Positions 43,388-54,066 of a DNA stretch of 64,000 bases are shown here, in pieces. A program made the translations under genes and the position numbers. The stretch is taken from positions 62,001 to 126,000 of the forward strand of contig DATNPX010000038.1 of NCBI GenBank assembly GCA_036702975.1, written 5' to 3'. The notes under the pieces are model-generated. The model did no database searches and was not told the origin of the DNA. It saw only the letters and a list, made by a program, of their open reading frames with translations. The stretch is from DATNPX01 sp036702975 (lineage in GTDB: Bacteria > Cyanobacteriota > Vampirovibrionia > Obscuribacterales > Obscuribacteraceae). Position 1 is the stretch's first letter. Each line of letters begins with the position of its first letter.

Positions 43388-46300
43388 ATGAACACAACAA
43401 CAATAGACCGTATCATCTCAAGCTGTCTCAAATTCGCAAGGCGAATAATGCATTCTCCATTGCAGCCAGCGTGGAGTTGGAGCCATGAAAGAGTGCACGT
43501 CAGTTCTCTTCCGTCGACGCGCCGAATTAAAGCCGGCAGTCTCGCCTTACTGTTTTTGACGGCAACGTCAGTGGCGCCGGTCTTAGCTGCGGACCGCTCG
43601 GTTACAAGCGCGGCGCCACCCCCTCGCGCAATGCCTAAGAACAAAGTTCGCAAGGGAGAACTTGGTGTCAAGAAGATAGCTCCCAAGAATTATGTCGCAT
43701 CTGCGCACACTGATTCTGATTTGTGTGCGTCGAGGGTGCTGATGGAGCCATTGGTTCCTATGCATATCGCACCTGTTGATGGTGAAAACGAAGCGCTTGC
43801 AAAAGCATTGTCTGATTTCAGTCAAGACCGTAATGTCGAAATACTTGAGAACTTTCTACAAAAGTTTCCCAAGTCGAGATGGTATGCGGCAGTTGCCTTG
43901 AACGTCGCCGAACTCGTATATGAGCAAGGATATTTCAGCCGTTCTCTCAACTATTGGGATGAAATTTGGAAACAGTCAAAGGAAGAAAAATCAGCGCTTC
44001 AAAAACACATTGCAGATGAAGCCATCTCGCGTTTGCTAATGCTCGATGGTCGTCTTGGAAAAACCGATGTACTCGAGCGACTTCTCACCGAAATCAAATC
44101 TAGACCTATATATGGAACTGCCGAATTGCGCGTTCATGAAGCAAAAGAAGGCCTGGCGGCGCAGCAACATAGGCCTGGCAAGTCCTTCAAATGCGGTCCT
44201 TATTCTGTTAACAGCCTGCTCAATATTGGTCGAAAGACACTAACGCGAAATCAGATTGTCGACAAAACCGACTCGACTAAAAACGGAACAAATCTTGCAC
44301 AAGTAAAGGATTTGGCTGACAAAGTCGGTCTTCACTATCAGCTTGCGCGGCGCAATGGCGATGCCGAACTTGAAGTACCGGCGGTAATTCATTACAAGCA
44401 AAACCACTTCGCGGCAGTAACCGAGAAACGAAACGGACTGTATCACGTGACCGACCCCACGTTTGATGAAAGAGGCAATATGTGGATTTCGGCCAAAGCC
44501 CTTTGCGCCGAAACCGATGGTTTTGCATTGCTGCCCGAAGGTGCATTGCCTGCTGGCTGGGAGAAGCTGTCCAAAGCAGAAGCTGCCAACGTTTGGGGAA
44601 AAGGTTTTGTTGGATCTGAGAATCCAGCAAAGCCGCCGTCCGCGCCCCAGGGGTCTCCATGTTTGCCTTGCTGGTTGAAGCAGAAGTTTCTTAACTCTCT
44701 GGGTGTTTCAGGGATGGCTGTTGCCAGTGCTTTTATGCTGAACGCAACTTTGAAGATTCAAGATACGCCGGTTGGTTACACACCGCCGATTGGTCCTGCT
44801 GTCGATGTTTTAATCAACTATAACCACCAAGAAGGTGAACAACCAAGTACGTTTACTTTCACAAATCTTGGTTCGGATTGGAGCGTCAACTTCGTTTCCT
44901 ATCTCACATTGGATGGTTCCAAAAACGCCACCGTTCACGTGCAAGGAGGTGGATACGAAATCTACAACTACACGCTTCCCGACAACATCCAAAATCCGTA
45001 TATGCCGGACGTTCTTTCGCAAGCGGTATTAAACGTAGTATCGCCAACTGAGTATCGGCGTCAGTTGCCTGACGGTTCGATGGAGATATTTAACCAACCC
45101 GATGGAAGTGGCCGTATCTTCATGACTCAGATCGTGGATCCACAGGGCAATTCGGCATATATTCAATATGATTCAAATTTTCGGCTGTCGACAATCACAG
45201 ACGCCATAGGCCAAGTGACGACATTCTCTTATCTTTCGGACTCTTTTGGAGATCCAGGTTTCTATTTGGTGAGTCAAATAACAGACCCGTACTCTCGGTC
45301 CGCCACATTTGCGTACGATCCAACTGATACTTATCTGATTTCGATAACCGACACAATTGGAATCACATCTCAGTTTTCGTATGACACCAGCTCGTCATTT
45401 ATCAATTCACTGACCACTCCGTATGGCACCTACTCTTTCTTAACGTATTCTTTCTTCGACAACTACACCGATACTGATACCGTGCTCAAATTCACGATGC
45501 CAGATGGTTCTTCGTCGGTTGTAAGAGGCTCGTTCGGTGACAATGCCTGGCAGACTTGCTATTGGAATAGAGAGGCGATGGAACTCCATCCAAATGACTA
45601 TCTGAGCAGATTGGTGCCAAGCTACGCAACGGAGCAGTACATCTGGCAGACTTCCGCTTCATATGTCGCACAGCCAGTTGCGCAACAATACACCAGAGCA
45701 TTGGAATCACCATTCTATCTTACATATGCCGGACAAGGAATAACAGATGATCTGGGGCATCCCACTCCTGGTCCCCTGAACAAGCCGTCGAATGTCAGCT
45801 GGGGAAGTGAGAACAGCTCCTATGAATTCAATGCGCTCGGGCACATGACTAAATCGGTGGACCCTGTCGGCAGAACATTCTCATACCTATATGACGCGAA
45901 CAACATCGACCTTCTCGAGGCACGACAGACACGCGCCGGTAACAACGACTTGCTTGGAAAATGGATCTACAACAACGACCAGCACCTTCCGAACAAATAC
46001 ATTGACGGCTCAGGCCAGGTTACGCAGTATGCCTACAATAAATTCGGGCAACTGACGACATTGACTGATGCGAACGGAAACGTGACGACAAACACGTATA
46101 GTCCTGATGGACTGCTTCTGCAAACAGATGGACCCATGCCTGGAAGCGCTGACAGTACAACGTTTGCTTATGACGGTTTGAACAGGCTATACAGCGTGAC
46201 CGACTCTCAAGGATACACGGTTTACTTCAGCTATGACAATGCCGACAGACTCACGCTTGTAACTTATCCTGACGGGACAACAGAACAGACGATCTACGAC

Positions 46301-49300
46301 AAGCTTGATGCCGTAATGGAGAAGGACCGGCTTGGTCGCTGGACACAGACGTCTTATGATTCGATGGAGCAGCCTCTAAGCGTAACCGATCCGCAAGGGC
46401 GCAAAACGCAATACTCATGGTGCGCATGTGGTGCCTTGAACTCGCTGACCGATCCCAACGGGCACGTCACTGCGTTTCAGCACGATCTTGCAGGACGATT
46501 GACGACGAAGACGTTCGACGATACGACCACAATGCAGTACGCATATGATACCTACAGCAACCTTACGTATCGAAAGGATAACTTAGGGCAGCAGACGTTT
46601 TACGCGTACAACCTCGACAATACGTTAAACACAAAGTCCTATTATCAAAATCTTCAACCGCCGGTCCATTACGCATGGGATTCCAACTATACGAGGCTAA
46701 CCAGCGTCCAAAATTCCTGGGGAACGATTAGCTATGCATACAATCCATACATAACAAATCCCTTTGGTACGGCAACTACAGGCGGTGGCATGCTGGCGTC
46801 GGTTTCGAATAATGTTATTCCAAACTCCACCATTACATACCAGTACGATGCTCTCGGACGAACAACCAACCGCTCGATAAATGGAAGCGCTAATTCGGTA
46901 ACTTGGACCTACGACCCTATGAGCCGAGTGACCAGCGAAGCGAACGCACTTGGAACATTTAACTACAACTATGTCGATGATCTGCCTGGAGCATCAAAGG
47001 GCGACGGACGTTTGGCTTCGATTAACTATCCAAATGGACAAAAGACAAAGTTCGACTATTTGGGCGTGACACAAGATGAGCGATTGCTTGGGATAACCAA
47101 CTTCGACCCATCGGCGAAAACTCGTTCACAATTTAACTATGCCTATGACCCAGCCGGTGAAATCACGCGCTGGAGCCAGCAAAATGCGACGAGAAGCCCA
47201 ATGCGATATGCGCTCGACTATGACCGTGCCGGTCAGTTAGTTGAAGCGAAAGCATCGCTTGGAGGAAATATCAAGAATGCCGATCAATACTTTTACACCT
47301 ACGACCCAGGTTCCAACCGAACATCGAGCCAGTCAAGCACCATTGAGAGCATCAGCCTCAGCGGAACAGTTACGGCTGGCGATGTTCTTACGGTGACGGT
47401 TGCCAATCCGCAGTTGAGCGGCGGCCAAGAGGCGGTATCGTATACGGTTCAAAGCGGCGATACAATGAGCACAATCGCAGCGGCGCTGGCAAACAGGCTA
47501 ACGGCTGACAGTAATCTGCAGTCTGTTGGTATCAATGCCGTTGCGTCAGGAACCATCCTGAAGATAAAGGCTGCTTCGACTGACGTGACAACGGTCTCTC
47601 AATCGACGAGCAGCGGCGCGACCGAGACATTGTCAGTTGGGCTTTGCAGCAACAGCGTGCAGAATTTAGCTTTGTCTTTGATCGGTCCGTCGTATCAGTC
47701 GCGCTCAGGTGATGTAATTGCACTTTCAGTCTTCGACTCAGGTTTGACCGGTGGCTCAGAGACAGTGTCATATACGGTGCCGTCAAGTGGTGCTTCTCTT
47801 GCTTCGATTGCATCTGGGCTCGCATCGGCCGTGAATGCGGACACGAGCCTAAGCGGAATTGGCGTCTCAGCCTCCGCTGCGGGAGCATGTGTGAGCTTGG
47901 CATCAACATCGTCAAACCTAACTACTTATTCGGCGGCAGTAACTCCGACGCCTGGTGGCGGAACGGAGACGCTTTCATACGGCGGATACATGTCTGGAAA
48001 CGCTTCTGCAAATTTAGGCGGAACAGCCACCACAGGTGACTTCGTGAATCTGACGGTTCGTTCGCCAAAACTAAGCAACGGTCAGGAGATCGTGCAGTAT
48101 GTGGTTCCATCCTCTTCGACTCTTTCCAGCATTGCTGCGGGGCTGTCATCGGCTATGAATGCAGATAGCGCGCTAGCGGGTTTGGGACTGAGCGCAAATG
48201 CTAGCGGAACCTCAATTGCGATTTCTACCTCGCCAACCTACAGCAGTTCCACAAGCGCTGGCGCAACCGAAACAATTACCTTGGGAACAACTACGAATGG
48301 AAATGTGGTCGCTGCCATTGCAGGAACGGTGACTGCAGGAGACGTTTTGTCTATTCAAACCAACGGAGGGGGATTGTCTTCGCCTGTCACGGCTTCTTAT
48401 ACAGTTCTTTCCGGAGATACGCTCAGGACTGTTGCTGCAGGACTAGCAGCTGCGCTTGCAAGCAATACTACTCTCAAATCAATTGGAGTAGGAGCTTTCT
48501 CGTCGAATAGTTCGGTCAAGGTGAGCTACAGTCCGAGCAATCCGCCGGTTTATCTAAGCTCGGTGACGAGTGGCGCACCGGAAGTTGCTACCTTGTCGAT
48601 GAATAACAATGTCGACGAGCGGGTCGTTGTCGGCGGCACGGTAACTGCCGGAGATGCACTCTCACTTGTTCTCTACGATCAAGGTTTGACTGGTGGTTCA
48701 ACGACAGTTAACTACACGGTGTCCAGCTCTGACTCATTGTCCTCAATCGCGTCGAATTTGGCAGCGGCAGTAAACACTAACTCTAATGCTCAGGCGATAG
48801 GTGTCAGCGCCACCGCAAGCGGTGATGTCATCAATCTCATTTCGAACTCATTGAACGTTACAAAGTACGGGCCAGGCGCCAGCTCCGGCGCTACGGAGTT
48901 TCTGACCGTCGGAATAAATCCAAATGGAACTCAAACAGCGGTTATCGGAGGTAGCGTCACTGTTGGCGATGTTTTAACTATCAAAGTAATCGATGCGGGC
49001 TTGTCCGGAGGAAGTGCGACTGCCTCGTATACGGTGGCAACGGGCGATACGTTGAGCAGCATCGCTGCTGGCGTTGCTGCAGCCATTAATGGTGACAGCA
49101 GTCTGTCTTCAATTGGGGTAATTGCGACATCAGACTCGGCTGTGGTGAATATTCGCTCGGCATCCGTAAACGCAACCACCTATGCACAGTCTGTAAATTC
49201 AGGTGCGACTGAAACAATCGCGCTCGCTGCTAGTACAGGAGTGCTCTCAGACACATACAATTCTGTGAACGAATTGGTTCAGCGAGCAGCCGGCGGCGCA

Positions 49301-51223
49301 GTTAAGTTCGCCGGTTCTACAAGCAAGTCTTCAGCAAGTGCACACGCGAACACACCAATTGTAAACATTACCTACAGGCAACCGCCTGAAAACATCACTT
49401 ATAGTGTGTTTAACGATATCGGAGGAATCGAATACAACGGACTCTCTCAATATGGCGGTGCCCAATTCATTGTGCGGTTTGCAGAGCCAGGAGACGCTTA
49501 TCAAGTCACCGTATTTAGTGACACGCTTCCGGACGGCCAAGCACAATTTAACTACACCCCCACACTCAGCGATACCGAACTCTCGCTAGCGACTTACTTT
49601 GCCAACCAAATATCGTCAGACGCAGGATTGCAAGCGCTTGGATTACAGGCAGTTGCGGTGCAAACCGCTGGAACGCCAACGGTCGCTTCTATTACGAGCA
49701 TAAATGTGTTTCGGGTTAATCCAACCTATGCTCCAGCAACTAGCTCTGGTGCGACAGAAACCGTTGCGGTTGGACCGACGGCGTTGGGGCATTCCGCGAT
49801 TTCACTCGCGGGAACTCCAACTGCCGGAGACTCCGTTGGTATCACAGTATCTTCGCCACAACTTTCGGGTGGCTCTAAGACGGTGAGCTACACCGTGATG
49901 TCTGGAGATGGACTCGACGACGTGGCAGCTGGTCTGAGCAATGCGATGAACTCAGATACAAATCTGCAAACGTTGGGGTTGAGCAGTGCAAGTTCTACGC
50001 CAGCTGTAGCCGAGACATCACGGAAGTTTACGGCTGCACCAAATGTTGTGCCAGGCGCCAGTAGCGTAACTATTGCGGCAACCGATGGTGGTGGCAGTAC
50101 TGCGACTGTCAGTTCCAACTTGAATTTGCGGAACGCGCCAGCGATGCAGGCACTTACATATGACCTCAATGGAAATTTGACTAGCGATGGGACAAATGCC
50201 TATCAGTGGGACTGGGAGAATCGGCTCATTCAGATCACTTATCCGGGGACTGGCAACAACTCTAAATTTACCTACGATGGATTGGACCGCATCGTTGAGA
50301 TTTTCGAGACAACAAGTGGTTCTGTCACTTCGACGAAGCAGTTTGTTTGGGCCGATGATGAAAAATGGGAGTCACGGGATGGAAGCGGAAACCTTTCGGC
50401 TCAATACTTTTCATTTGGACAGACTCTTGCTGGTAGCAGCTATTATCTAACACGTGATCAACTCATTTCAATTCGGGAGATGACAGATAGCTCAGGCACG
50501 GTTCAAGCAGAGTATGGATACGATCCCTATGGACGGACAACACGATTGCACGGGAGCTTAAATACCGATTTTCAGTATGCGGATTATTATTCACACTCAA
50601 GAAGCGGGCTGAATCTTGCTGCATATCGAGCTTATGACGCTAGCCTTGGGAGATGGATAAACAGAGATCCACTTGGTGAACAAGGAGGGATTAACCTTTA
50701 CAATTACGTTGACGGAATTCCTACAGGTGACTACGACCCATCTGGAATGCAAGGTCTCACTAGTCTCTGGACTTGGGGGTCGCAGGGCGCTGCATGGGCG
50801 TGGGGCGCGCTAGCCGCAGCCCTGGCCGCATGGGTCGCTCAACACTCCGCGCAGAATCCGAATAATCCACTTAAAGGTGGCCTATTAGGCGGCTTTGGTT
50901 CAGGTTCGAGTGTTTCAGTCCCAACGTTCTGTCAGGCCAGGCCGCCTGCAAATGCCTATCCGCCTAATGGTCCAAAAGCGCCAGGTTACCCTGGACAGTA
51001 TCCTGGTATAGGTTACAAGGATCCTAAAGGTGGCCCAGATTGGGTGCGAAATCCTAACGGACCTGGATTCGGTTGGAGAGGAGATGACGGAGGAGTTTGG
51101 GTGCCGACTGGCCCAGGGAGTCCTGGCAATACTGGAAAGGCCCATGGAGGACCTCATTGGGATGTAGAATATCCTGGGGGCGGCTACAAGAATGTAGAAC
51201 CACCTAAGCCTAAGACACCATAG
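43388..51223 (+). CDS. Giant RHS/YD-repeat polymorphic toxin with C39-like domain
   Basis: About 2611 aa. A hydrophobic segment at about 50-68 is a signal or anchor. A short TPR-like stretch and a C39/papain-like domain follow (C near 269 in KCGPYS, H near 340 in NHFAAV, D near 356 in HVTDPT). YD repeats start at about 550 and build the RHS shell, interrupted by eight ~105-aa repeats (about 1325-2230). The shell closes with the conserved YGYDPYGR ... GRWINRDPLGEQGGINLYNYV ... DPSG end. A ~155-aa variable tip follows: a hydrophobic helix, Gly/Pro-rich stretch and GKAHGGPHWDVEYPGGG motif, as in polymorphic-toxin C-termini. Its immunity gene starts 17 bases downstream. Confidence 0.93.
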   Translation: MNTTTIDRIISSCLKFARRIMHSPLQPAWSWSHERVHVSSLPSTRRIKAGSLALLFLTATSVAPVLAADRSVTSAAPPPRAMPKNKVRKGELGVKKIAPKNYVASAHTDSDLCASRVLMEPLVPMHIAPVDGENEALAKALSDFSQDRNVEILENFLQKFPKSRWYAAVALNVAELVYEQGYFSRSLNYWDEIWKQSKEEKSALQKHIADEAISRLLMLDGRLGKTDVLERLLTEIKSRPIYGTAELRVHEAKEGLAAQQHRPGKSFKCGPYSVNSLLNIGRKTLTRNQIVDKTDSTKNGTNLAQVKDLADKVGLHYQLARRNGDAELEVPAVIHYKQNHFAAVTEKRNGLYHVTDPTFDERGNMWISAKALCAETDGFALLPEGALPAGWEKLSKAEAANVWGKGFVGSENPAKPPSAPQGSPCLPCWLKQKFLNSLGVSGMAVASAFMLNATLKIQDTPVGYTPPIGPAVDVLINYNHQEGEQPSTFTFTNLGSDWSVNFVSYLTLDGSKNATVHVQGGGYEIYNYTLPDNIQNPYMPDVLSQAVLNVVSPTEYRRQLPDGSMEIFNQPDGSGRIFMTQIVDPQGNSAYIQYDSNFRLSTITDAIGQVTTFSYLSDSFGDPGFYLVSQITDPYSRSATFAYDPTDTYLISITDTIGITSQFSYDTSSSFINSLTTPYGTYSFLTYSFFDNYTDTDTVLKFTMPDGSSSVVRGSFGDNAWQTCYWNREAMELHPNDYLSRLVPSYATEQYIWQTSASYVAQPVAQQYTRALESPFYLTYAGQGITDDLGHPTPGPLNKPSNVSWGSENSSYEFNALGHMTKSVDPVGRTFSYLYDANNIDLLEARQTRAGNNDLLGKWIYNNDQHLPNKYIDGSGQVTQYAYNKFGQLTTLTDANGNVTTNTYSPDGLLLQTDGPMPGSADSTTFAYDGLNRLYSVTDSQGYTVYFSYDNADRLTLVTYPDGTTEQTIYDKLDAVMEKDRLGRWTQTSYDSMEQPLSVTDPQGRKTQYSWCACGALNSLTDPNGHVTAFQHDLAGRLTTKTFDDTTTMQYAYDTYSNLTYRKDNLGQQTFYAYNLDNTLNTKSYYQNLQPPVHYAWDSNYTRLTSVQNSWGTISYAYNPYITNPFGTATTGGGMLASVSNNVIPNSTITYQYDALGRTTNRSINGSANSVTWTYDPMSRVTSEANALGTFNYNYVDDLPGASKGDGRLASINYPNGQKTKFDYLGVTQDERLLGITNFDPSAKTRSQFNYAYDPAGEITRWSQQNATRSPMRYALDYDRAGQLVEAKASLGGNIKNADQYFYTYDPGSNRTSSQSSTIESISLSGTVTAGDVLTVTVANPQLSGGQEAVSYTVQSGDTMSTIAAALANRLTADSNLQSVGINAVASGTILKIKAASTDVTTVSQSTSSGATETLSVGLCSNSVQNLALSLIGPSYQSRSGDVIALSVFDSGLTGGSETVSYTVPSSGASLASIASGLASAVNADTSLSGIGVSASAAGACVSLASTSSNLTTYSAAVTPTPGGGTETLSYGGYMSGNASANLGGTATTGDFVNLTVRSPKLSNGQEIVQYVVPSSSTLSSIAAGLSSAMNADSALAGLGLSANASGTSIAISTSPTYSSSTSAGATETITLGTTTNGNVVAAIAGTVTAGDVLSIQTNGGGLSSPVTASYTVLSGDTLRTVAAGLAAALASNTTLKSIGVGAFSSNSSVKVSYSPSNPPVYLSSVTSGAPEVATLSMNNNVDERVVVGGTVTAGDALSLVLYDQGLTGGSTTVNYTVSSSDSLSSIASNLAAAVNTNSNAQAIGVSATASGDVINLISNSLNVTKYGPGASSGATEFLTVGINPNGTQTAVIGGSVTVGDVLTIKVIDAGLSGGSATASYTVATGDTLSSIAAGVAAAINGDSSLSSIGVIATSDSAVVNIRSASVNATTYAQSVNSGATETIALAASTGVLSDTYNSVNELVQRAAGGAVKFAGSTSKSSASAHANTPIVNITYRQPPENITYSVFNDIGGIEYNGLSQYGGAQFIVRFAEPGDAYQVTVFSDTLPDGQAQFNYTPTLSDTELSLATYFANQISSDAGLQALGLQAVAVQTAGTPTVASITSINVFRVNPTYAPATSSGATETVAVGPTALGHSAISLAGTPTAGDSVGITVSSPQLSGGSKTVSYTVMSGDGLDDVAAGLSNAMNSDTNLQTLGLSSASSTPAVAETSRKFTAAPNVVPGASSVTIAATDGGGSTATVSSNLNLRNAPAMQALTYDLNGNLTSDGTNAYQWDWENRLIQITYPGTGNNSKFTYDGLDRIVEIFETTSGSVTSTKQFVWADDEKWESRDGSGNLSAQYFSFGQTLAGSSYYLTRDQLISIREMTDSSGTVQAEYGYDPYGRTTRLHGSLNTDFQYADYYSHSRSGLNLAAYRAYDASLGRWINRDPLGEQGGINLYNYVDGIPTGDYDPSGMQGLTSLWTWGSQGAAWAWGALAAALAAWVAQHSAQNPNNPLKGGLLGGFGSGSSVSVPTFCQARPPANAYPPNGPKAPGYPGQYPGIGYKDPKGGPDWVRNPNGPGFGWRGDDGGVWVPTGPGSPGNTGKAHGGPHWDVEYPGGGYKNVEPPKPKTP
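47356..50080 (+). repeat. Eight ~105-aa tandem domains inside the RHS gene
   Basis: Units start near 47356, 47677, 48012, 48316, 48630, 48943, 49473 (degenerate) and 49803. Each follows the scheme GTVTAGDVLT ... SYTVxSGDTLSSIAAGLA ... SGATET. They differ strongly at DNA level, so this is an old protein-level repeat. It separates two YD strands that would normally be adjacent. Confidence 0.85.
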
Positions 51224-51239
51224 TTACTGGGGGAGTGCA

Positions 51240-51650
51240 ATGGTTTCGGTCAAATTGATCTTCGTTCGTCAATTCGTGGATCTCGAATTAATTAGTCGTG
51301 AGTTAGGGGTTCAGCCGGATGAAGACATTGAGAGAGAAAAATATTCGGTTGCGCCTCGCAAGAGTGGAGTTGTAACTGCCTCGAGCTGGACATTCAGTCA
51401 GATTTCAACGAGTGAGGAAGATGTTGAATGGGGAGTTTATAAAGAATGGTGCAAATTCCTGCTGGAAAAATCGAGCGCTATTGAAAAACTTAGCAAACAA
51501 GGTTATGAGGGCTACTTGGAGATTTCGCTTCTATCATCAGAAGGCGATGAGACATGCTACAGAGACAGTGCATTTATTGATTCAACGCTTGTCGAGATCC
51601 TGGGGCGTCTTAAGTTAGGAATTAGCCTTTGGTCGAGGAAATACAGTTAG
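51240..51650 (+). CDS. DUF4279-type putative immunity protein
   Basis: A 136-aa cytoplasmic protein. The pattern ELISRELGVQPDE ... ASSWTFSQIS ... LLEKSSAIEKLSKQGYEGYLEISL fits DUF4279, a domain common among immunity proteins of polymorphic toxins. A GGGGGAG site precedes the ATG, 17 bases after the RHS stop, so it is co-transcribed. It most likely neutralises the RHS tip. The family match is from memory of the pattern. Confidence 0.72.
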   Translation: MVSVKLIFVRQFVDLELISRELGVQPDEDIEREKYSVAPRKSGVVTASSWTFSQISTSEEDVEWGVYKEWCKFLLEKSSAIEKLSKQGYEGYLEISLLSSEGDETCYRDSAFIDSTLVEILGRLKLGISLWSRKYS

Positions 51651-51689
51651 CCATTCGCTTCTTGTGAAAACTTTACCCTAGCCATTCCT

Positions 51690-52137
51690 GAGCCGATCCA
51701 ATTTTCTGCCAACTGGAGCTGGCGGCCGCCTTTGCTGAATCGGACGAACAGGTTATGGATATGGTCGAGGAGATGAAGAATTGTGGGATAAAGACAATAC
51801 CCTCGAGACAGATAAGGCTTGGGATGCAATTCATCGCTATCTTTCTGATGGAACGACCGACTTCCGAGGTGGCTCCTATCCGCTGAACATATGTATCCTG
51901 GGTGGAACACAGCTTTACAGAGAAGAAGACTACATCATCAACTATGTCCCTCCCGCATTGACACAAATATCCAGAAGTTGGTTTGAGGAGAAATATTGGC
52001 AGCTTCCTGAAGATTATGATTGTGACAAAGGCGAAGAGGATTTGGATTACAGCTGGGAGTATTTCTGTCCTATGGTCGAATTTTTTGAGAAAGCCGCGCG
52101 CGAGGGGAAGCCCGTAATATTCACGGTCGATCAGTAA
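51690..52137 (+). pseudogene. Decayed DUF1877 (YfbM-like) gene, copy 1
   Basis: The C-terminal two thirds read openly from 51781 (DKAWDAIHRYLSDGTTDF, NICILGGTQLY, SRSWFEEKYWQLPEDYD, FEKAAREGKPVIF). The N-terminal part (LELAAAFAESDEQVMDMVEEM) lies in another frame just upstream, with a stop before it. About ten residues are missing inside, compared with the copy at 63.5 kb. DUF1877 proteins are frequent immunity-type genes. Confidence 0.72.
51801..52137. repeat. Direct repeat, DUF1877 copy 1
   Basis: Matches 63546-63899 at roughly three quarters of positions by eye, starting at the shared CCTCGAGACAGAT. The second copy has ~30 extra bases in the middle and lacks one A near its start. Confidence 0.75.
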
Positions 52138-52368
52138 CGAACAACTGATCAGATCTCGTGAAATACTGTGCAAAGCACTGGAAACTAGGCACTACCAGCA
52201 CTTGAGCCAGAGGGAAAAATCTTAGCCGCCTCATTCGTTTCACTATCAAGAAAGAACAGTGGTTCTGCCGCCTACGGAATGTCCCAAAGCGCAGCATCCA
52301 ATTCATTTAATAAGCCAGATTTCTCACAGTAAACTTCTCAAAATCTGCAGCTGAGGTAAAGATCAGAT

Positions 52369-53916
52369 ATGGAACTCTTACCAGATACGCGCCTCCCTAG
52401 CAGCTGGCTACTCGAGCGCGCTATCTTTGTTGAGGAAACTCCAGATGCAGGTGGTTGCGGGGTATGTTTAAGCGGCGTCGAACCTGGACCCCAAATGAAA
52501 TCGAGTGCCGGTTTCAGGTTAACCACAGTTCCAGTAGACAAGGAATTAAAATTCACATGCATCTTACGCGGTAGCAGATGCGGGCAGACATTGCGCGTTA
52601 ATGCATTCGCCTGGAACTCCAGTTCCAAGTTGCGTATGGAGTCAACTTCTTTAGTGTCTGTTGAACATCGTAGCTGGACAACATTTAGTTGCACATATGT
52701 TGTTCCAGAAGATGTCTCCATGCTGACCATTTGGATCATCAACCGTTCAGTGCAATCCGCCTACGTAGCACGAGCGAGCCTTGAACTTGGTGCTACCCCT
52801 AAATTTGCCAGAGTTTACAGCAAAGATTATTCGACTCCGTCCGATCCAAGGGCGATGAAGGTCATTGAAGCAAACTATAAAGCATGTGTGAGACCAATGA
52901 AAGAGGGCGGGCACGGGTCCGTAACGTTTCCCATTCCTGGACCATATAGAGACCAAGTTGCTCTAACCTTCGAAGTAAAAACTAAACCTAAAGCCGCTTT
53001 GCTCGATTATGAAATTCGAAAAAGAGATGATGGTATCAACTGGATAGCTGAGGTGCGACTCGCTCCACCAAAGAAAGGTACAATCGTGAGCTGGAACTCT
53101 CTTGTACTGGTCAGGGGAATAGAGAAGCCAGTTCTTCCCAAAACAATAGCTAGCGCGACGCCCGAAACAGTACCTTGGTTGGTCAGTACAAAATGCGTAC
53201 AAAGCGACGACGCGGAAATTAGAGCAAAGGCCGAAGACTTAGGACGTAATATCAATGATTTAGAAGCTTATGTACGGAACATTATTCGCTTCACGAGCAC
53301 AAATCGAGGTGCCGGCAAAAAGTTTGATTCGTTGGACGCGAAGACGGCCTTGGGAAGTGGCGGTTCCTGCACTAGCCGCGCTAATTTAGCAGCGGCCCTC
53401 CTCAGGGCAAGGGGAGTTCCTGCGCGCACTGTTGCGCACCTACCATCATGGATGCACGGTAAATTTTTTGAGCATTGGCTCGTTGAATATTGGCATCCGG
53501 GCGCAGGTTGGACCTGGATTGAACCAACACTCAACCATTTTCAGCCGGCTCCAAATGAGGTGATCGTGCTTGCGGTATCGAGTTCGGATGACGAAAATTT
53601 ATGCGACGATCCAATCCACTTGCGCTACTTGATGCCTAGTGGCGCTTATCTTTCTGGGTGCGAGCTATCATCTGAATTAACAATGGGCTCGATTATGCGA
53701 AAGCGCAGTGGTCCAAACTTAGCATTCGAACAGTCAGAAATAAAGGGAACGTCAAAAGCATTGAGCAACCTGTTTGAGGCCGCGCTTCAACATTTTAATC
53801 AAATCGTTCAACAAAAAAACTCGATAGACCAGTCGCACGCTCATAGTGATCTCATTCGTGTTGCAGCGTGGAATGGTGAAGCTGATGAACTGGCTTCTTT
53901 GTTATTGGTTAGATAA
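52369..53916 (+). CDS. Transglutaminase-like cysteine protease-fold protein
   Basis: A 515-aa protein without signal peptide. The N-terminal ~150 residues look like a carbohydrate-binding-type beta-sandwich. The transglutaminase core at about 290-390 shows C334 (GGSCTSRANLAAALLRARG), H369 (FEHWLVEYW) and E385 (WTWIEPT) where the family usually has Asp. The fold is known from peptidases and amidases as well as cross-linkers. An altered third residue makes activity uncertain. It sits among immunity-type genes behind the RHS toxin. Confidence 0.83.
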   Translation: MELLPDTRLPSSWLLERAIFVEETPDAGGCGVCLSGVEPGPQMKSSAGFRLTTVPVDKELKFTCILRGSRCGQTLRVNAFAWNSSSKLRMESTSLVSVEHRSWTTFSCTYVVPEDVSMLTIWIINRSVQSAYVARASLELGATPKFARVYSKDYSTPSDPRAMKVIEANYKACVRPMKEGGHGSVTFPIPGPYRDQVALTFEVKTKPKAALLDYEIRKRDDGINWIAEVRLAPPKKGTIVSWNSLVLVRGIEKPVLPKTIASATPETVPWLVSTKCVQSDDAEIRAKAEDLGRNINDLEAYVRNIIRFTSTNRGAGKKFDSLDAKTALGSGGSCTSRANLAAALLRARGVPARTVAHLPSWMHGKFFEHWLVEYWHPGAGWTWIEPTLNHFQPAPNEVIVLAVSSSDDENLCDDPIHLRYLMPSGAYLSGCELSSELTMGSIMRKRSGPNLAFEQSEIKGTSKALSNLFEAALQHFNQIVQQKNSIDQSHAHSDLIRVAAWNGEADELASLLLVR

Positions 53917-53992
53917 AATGACTCTGTACTAGGGACTGTCGCAACAAACTTGGTGCTAAATTTCCGCTTGGTGCAAAGCAACTTGCCGATGC

Positions 53993-54060
53993 TCCAACTC
54001 CGACGGAACCAAGACCAAAGATCCAACTTTGAAATCACCAACCAATTTTCTCTCGAGAAT
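53993..54060. repeat. 68-bp dispersed repeat, copy 1
   Basis: Related to 55980-56047 (about three quarters identical by eye). The encoded FEITNQFSLEN and FEMTNRLSLED stay in the same frame, so it derives from a coding sequence. Confidence 0.6.
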
Positions 54061-54066
54061 ATAAAC

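Noticed and set aside
47356..50080. CRISPR array or DNA satellite inside the RHS gene
   Set aside because: Repeats are ~315 bp, coding and diverged; similarity is at protein level.
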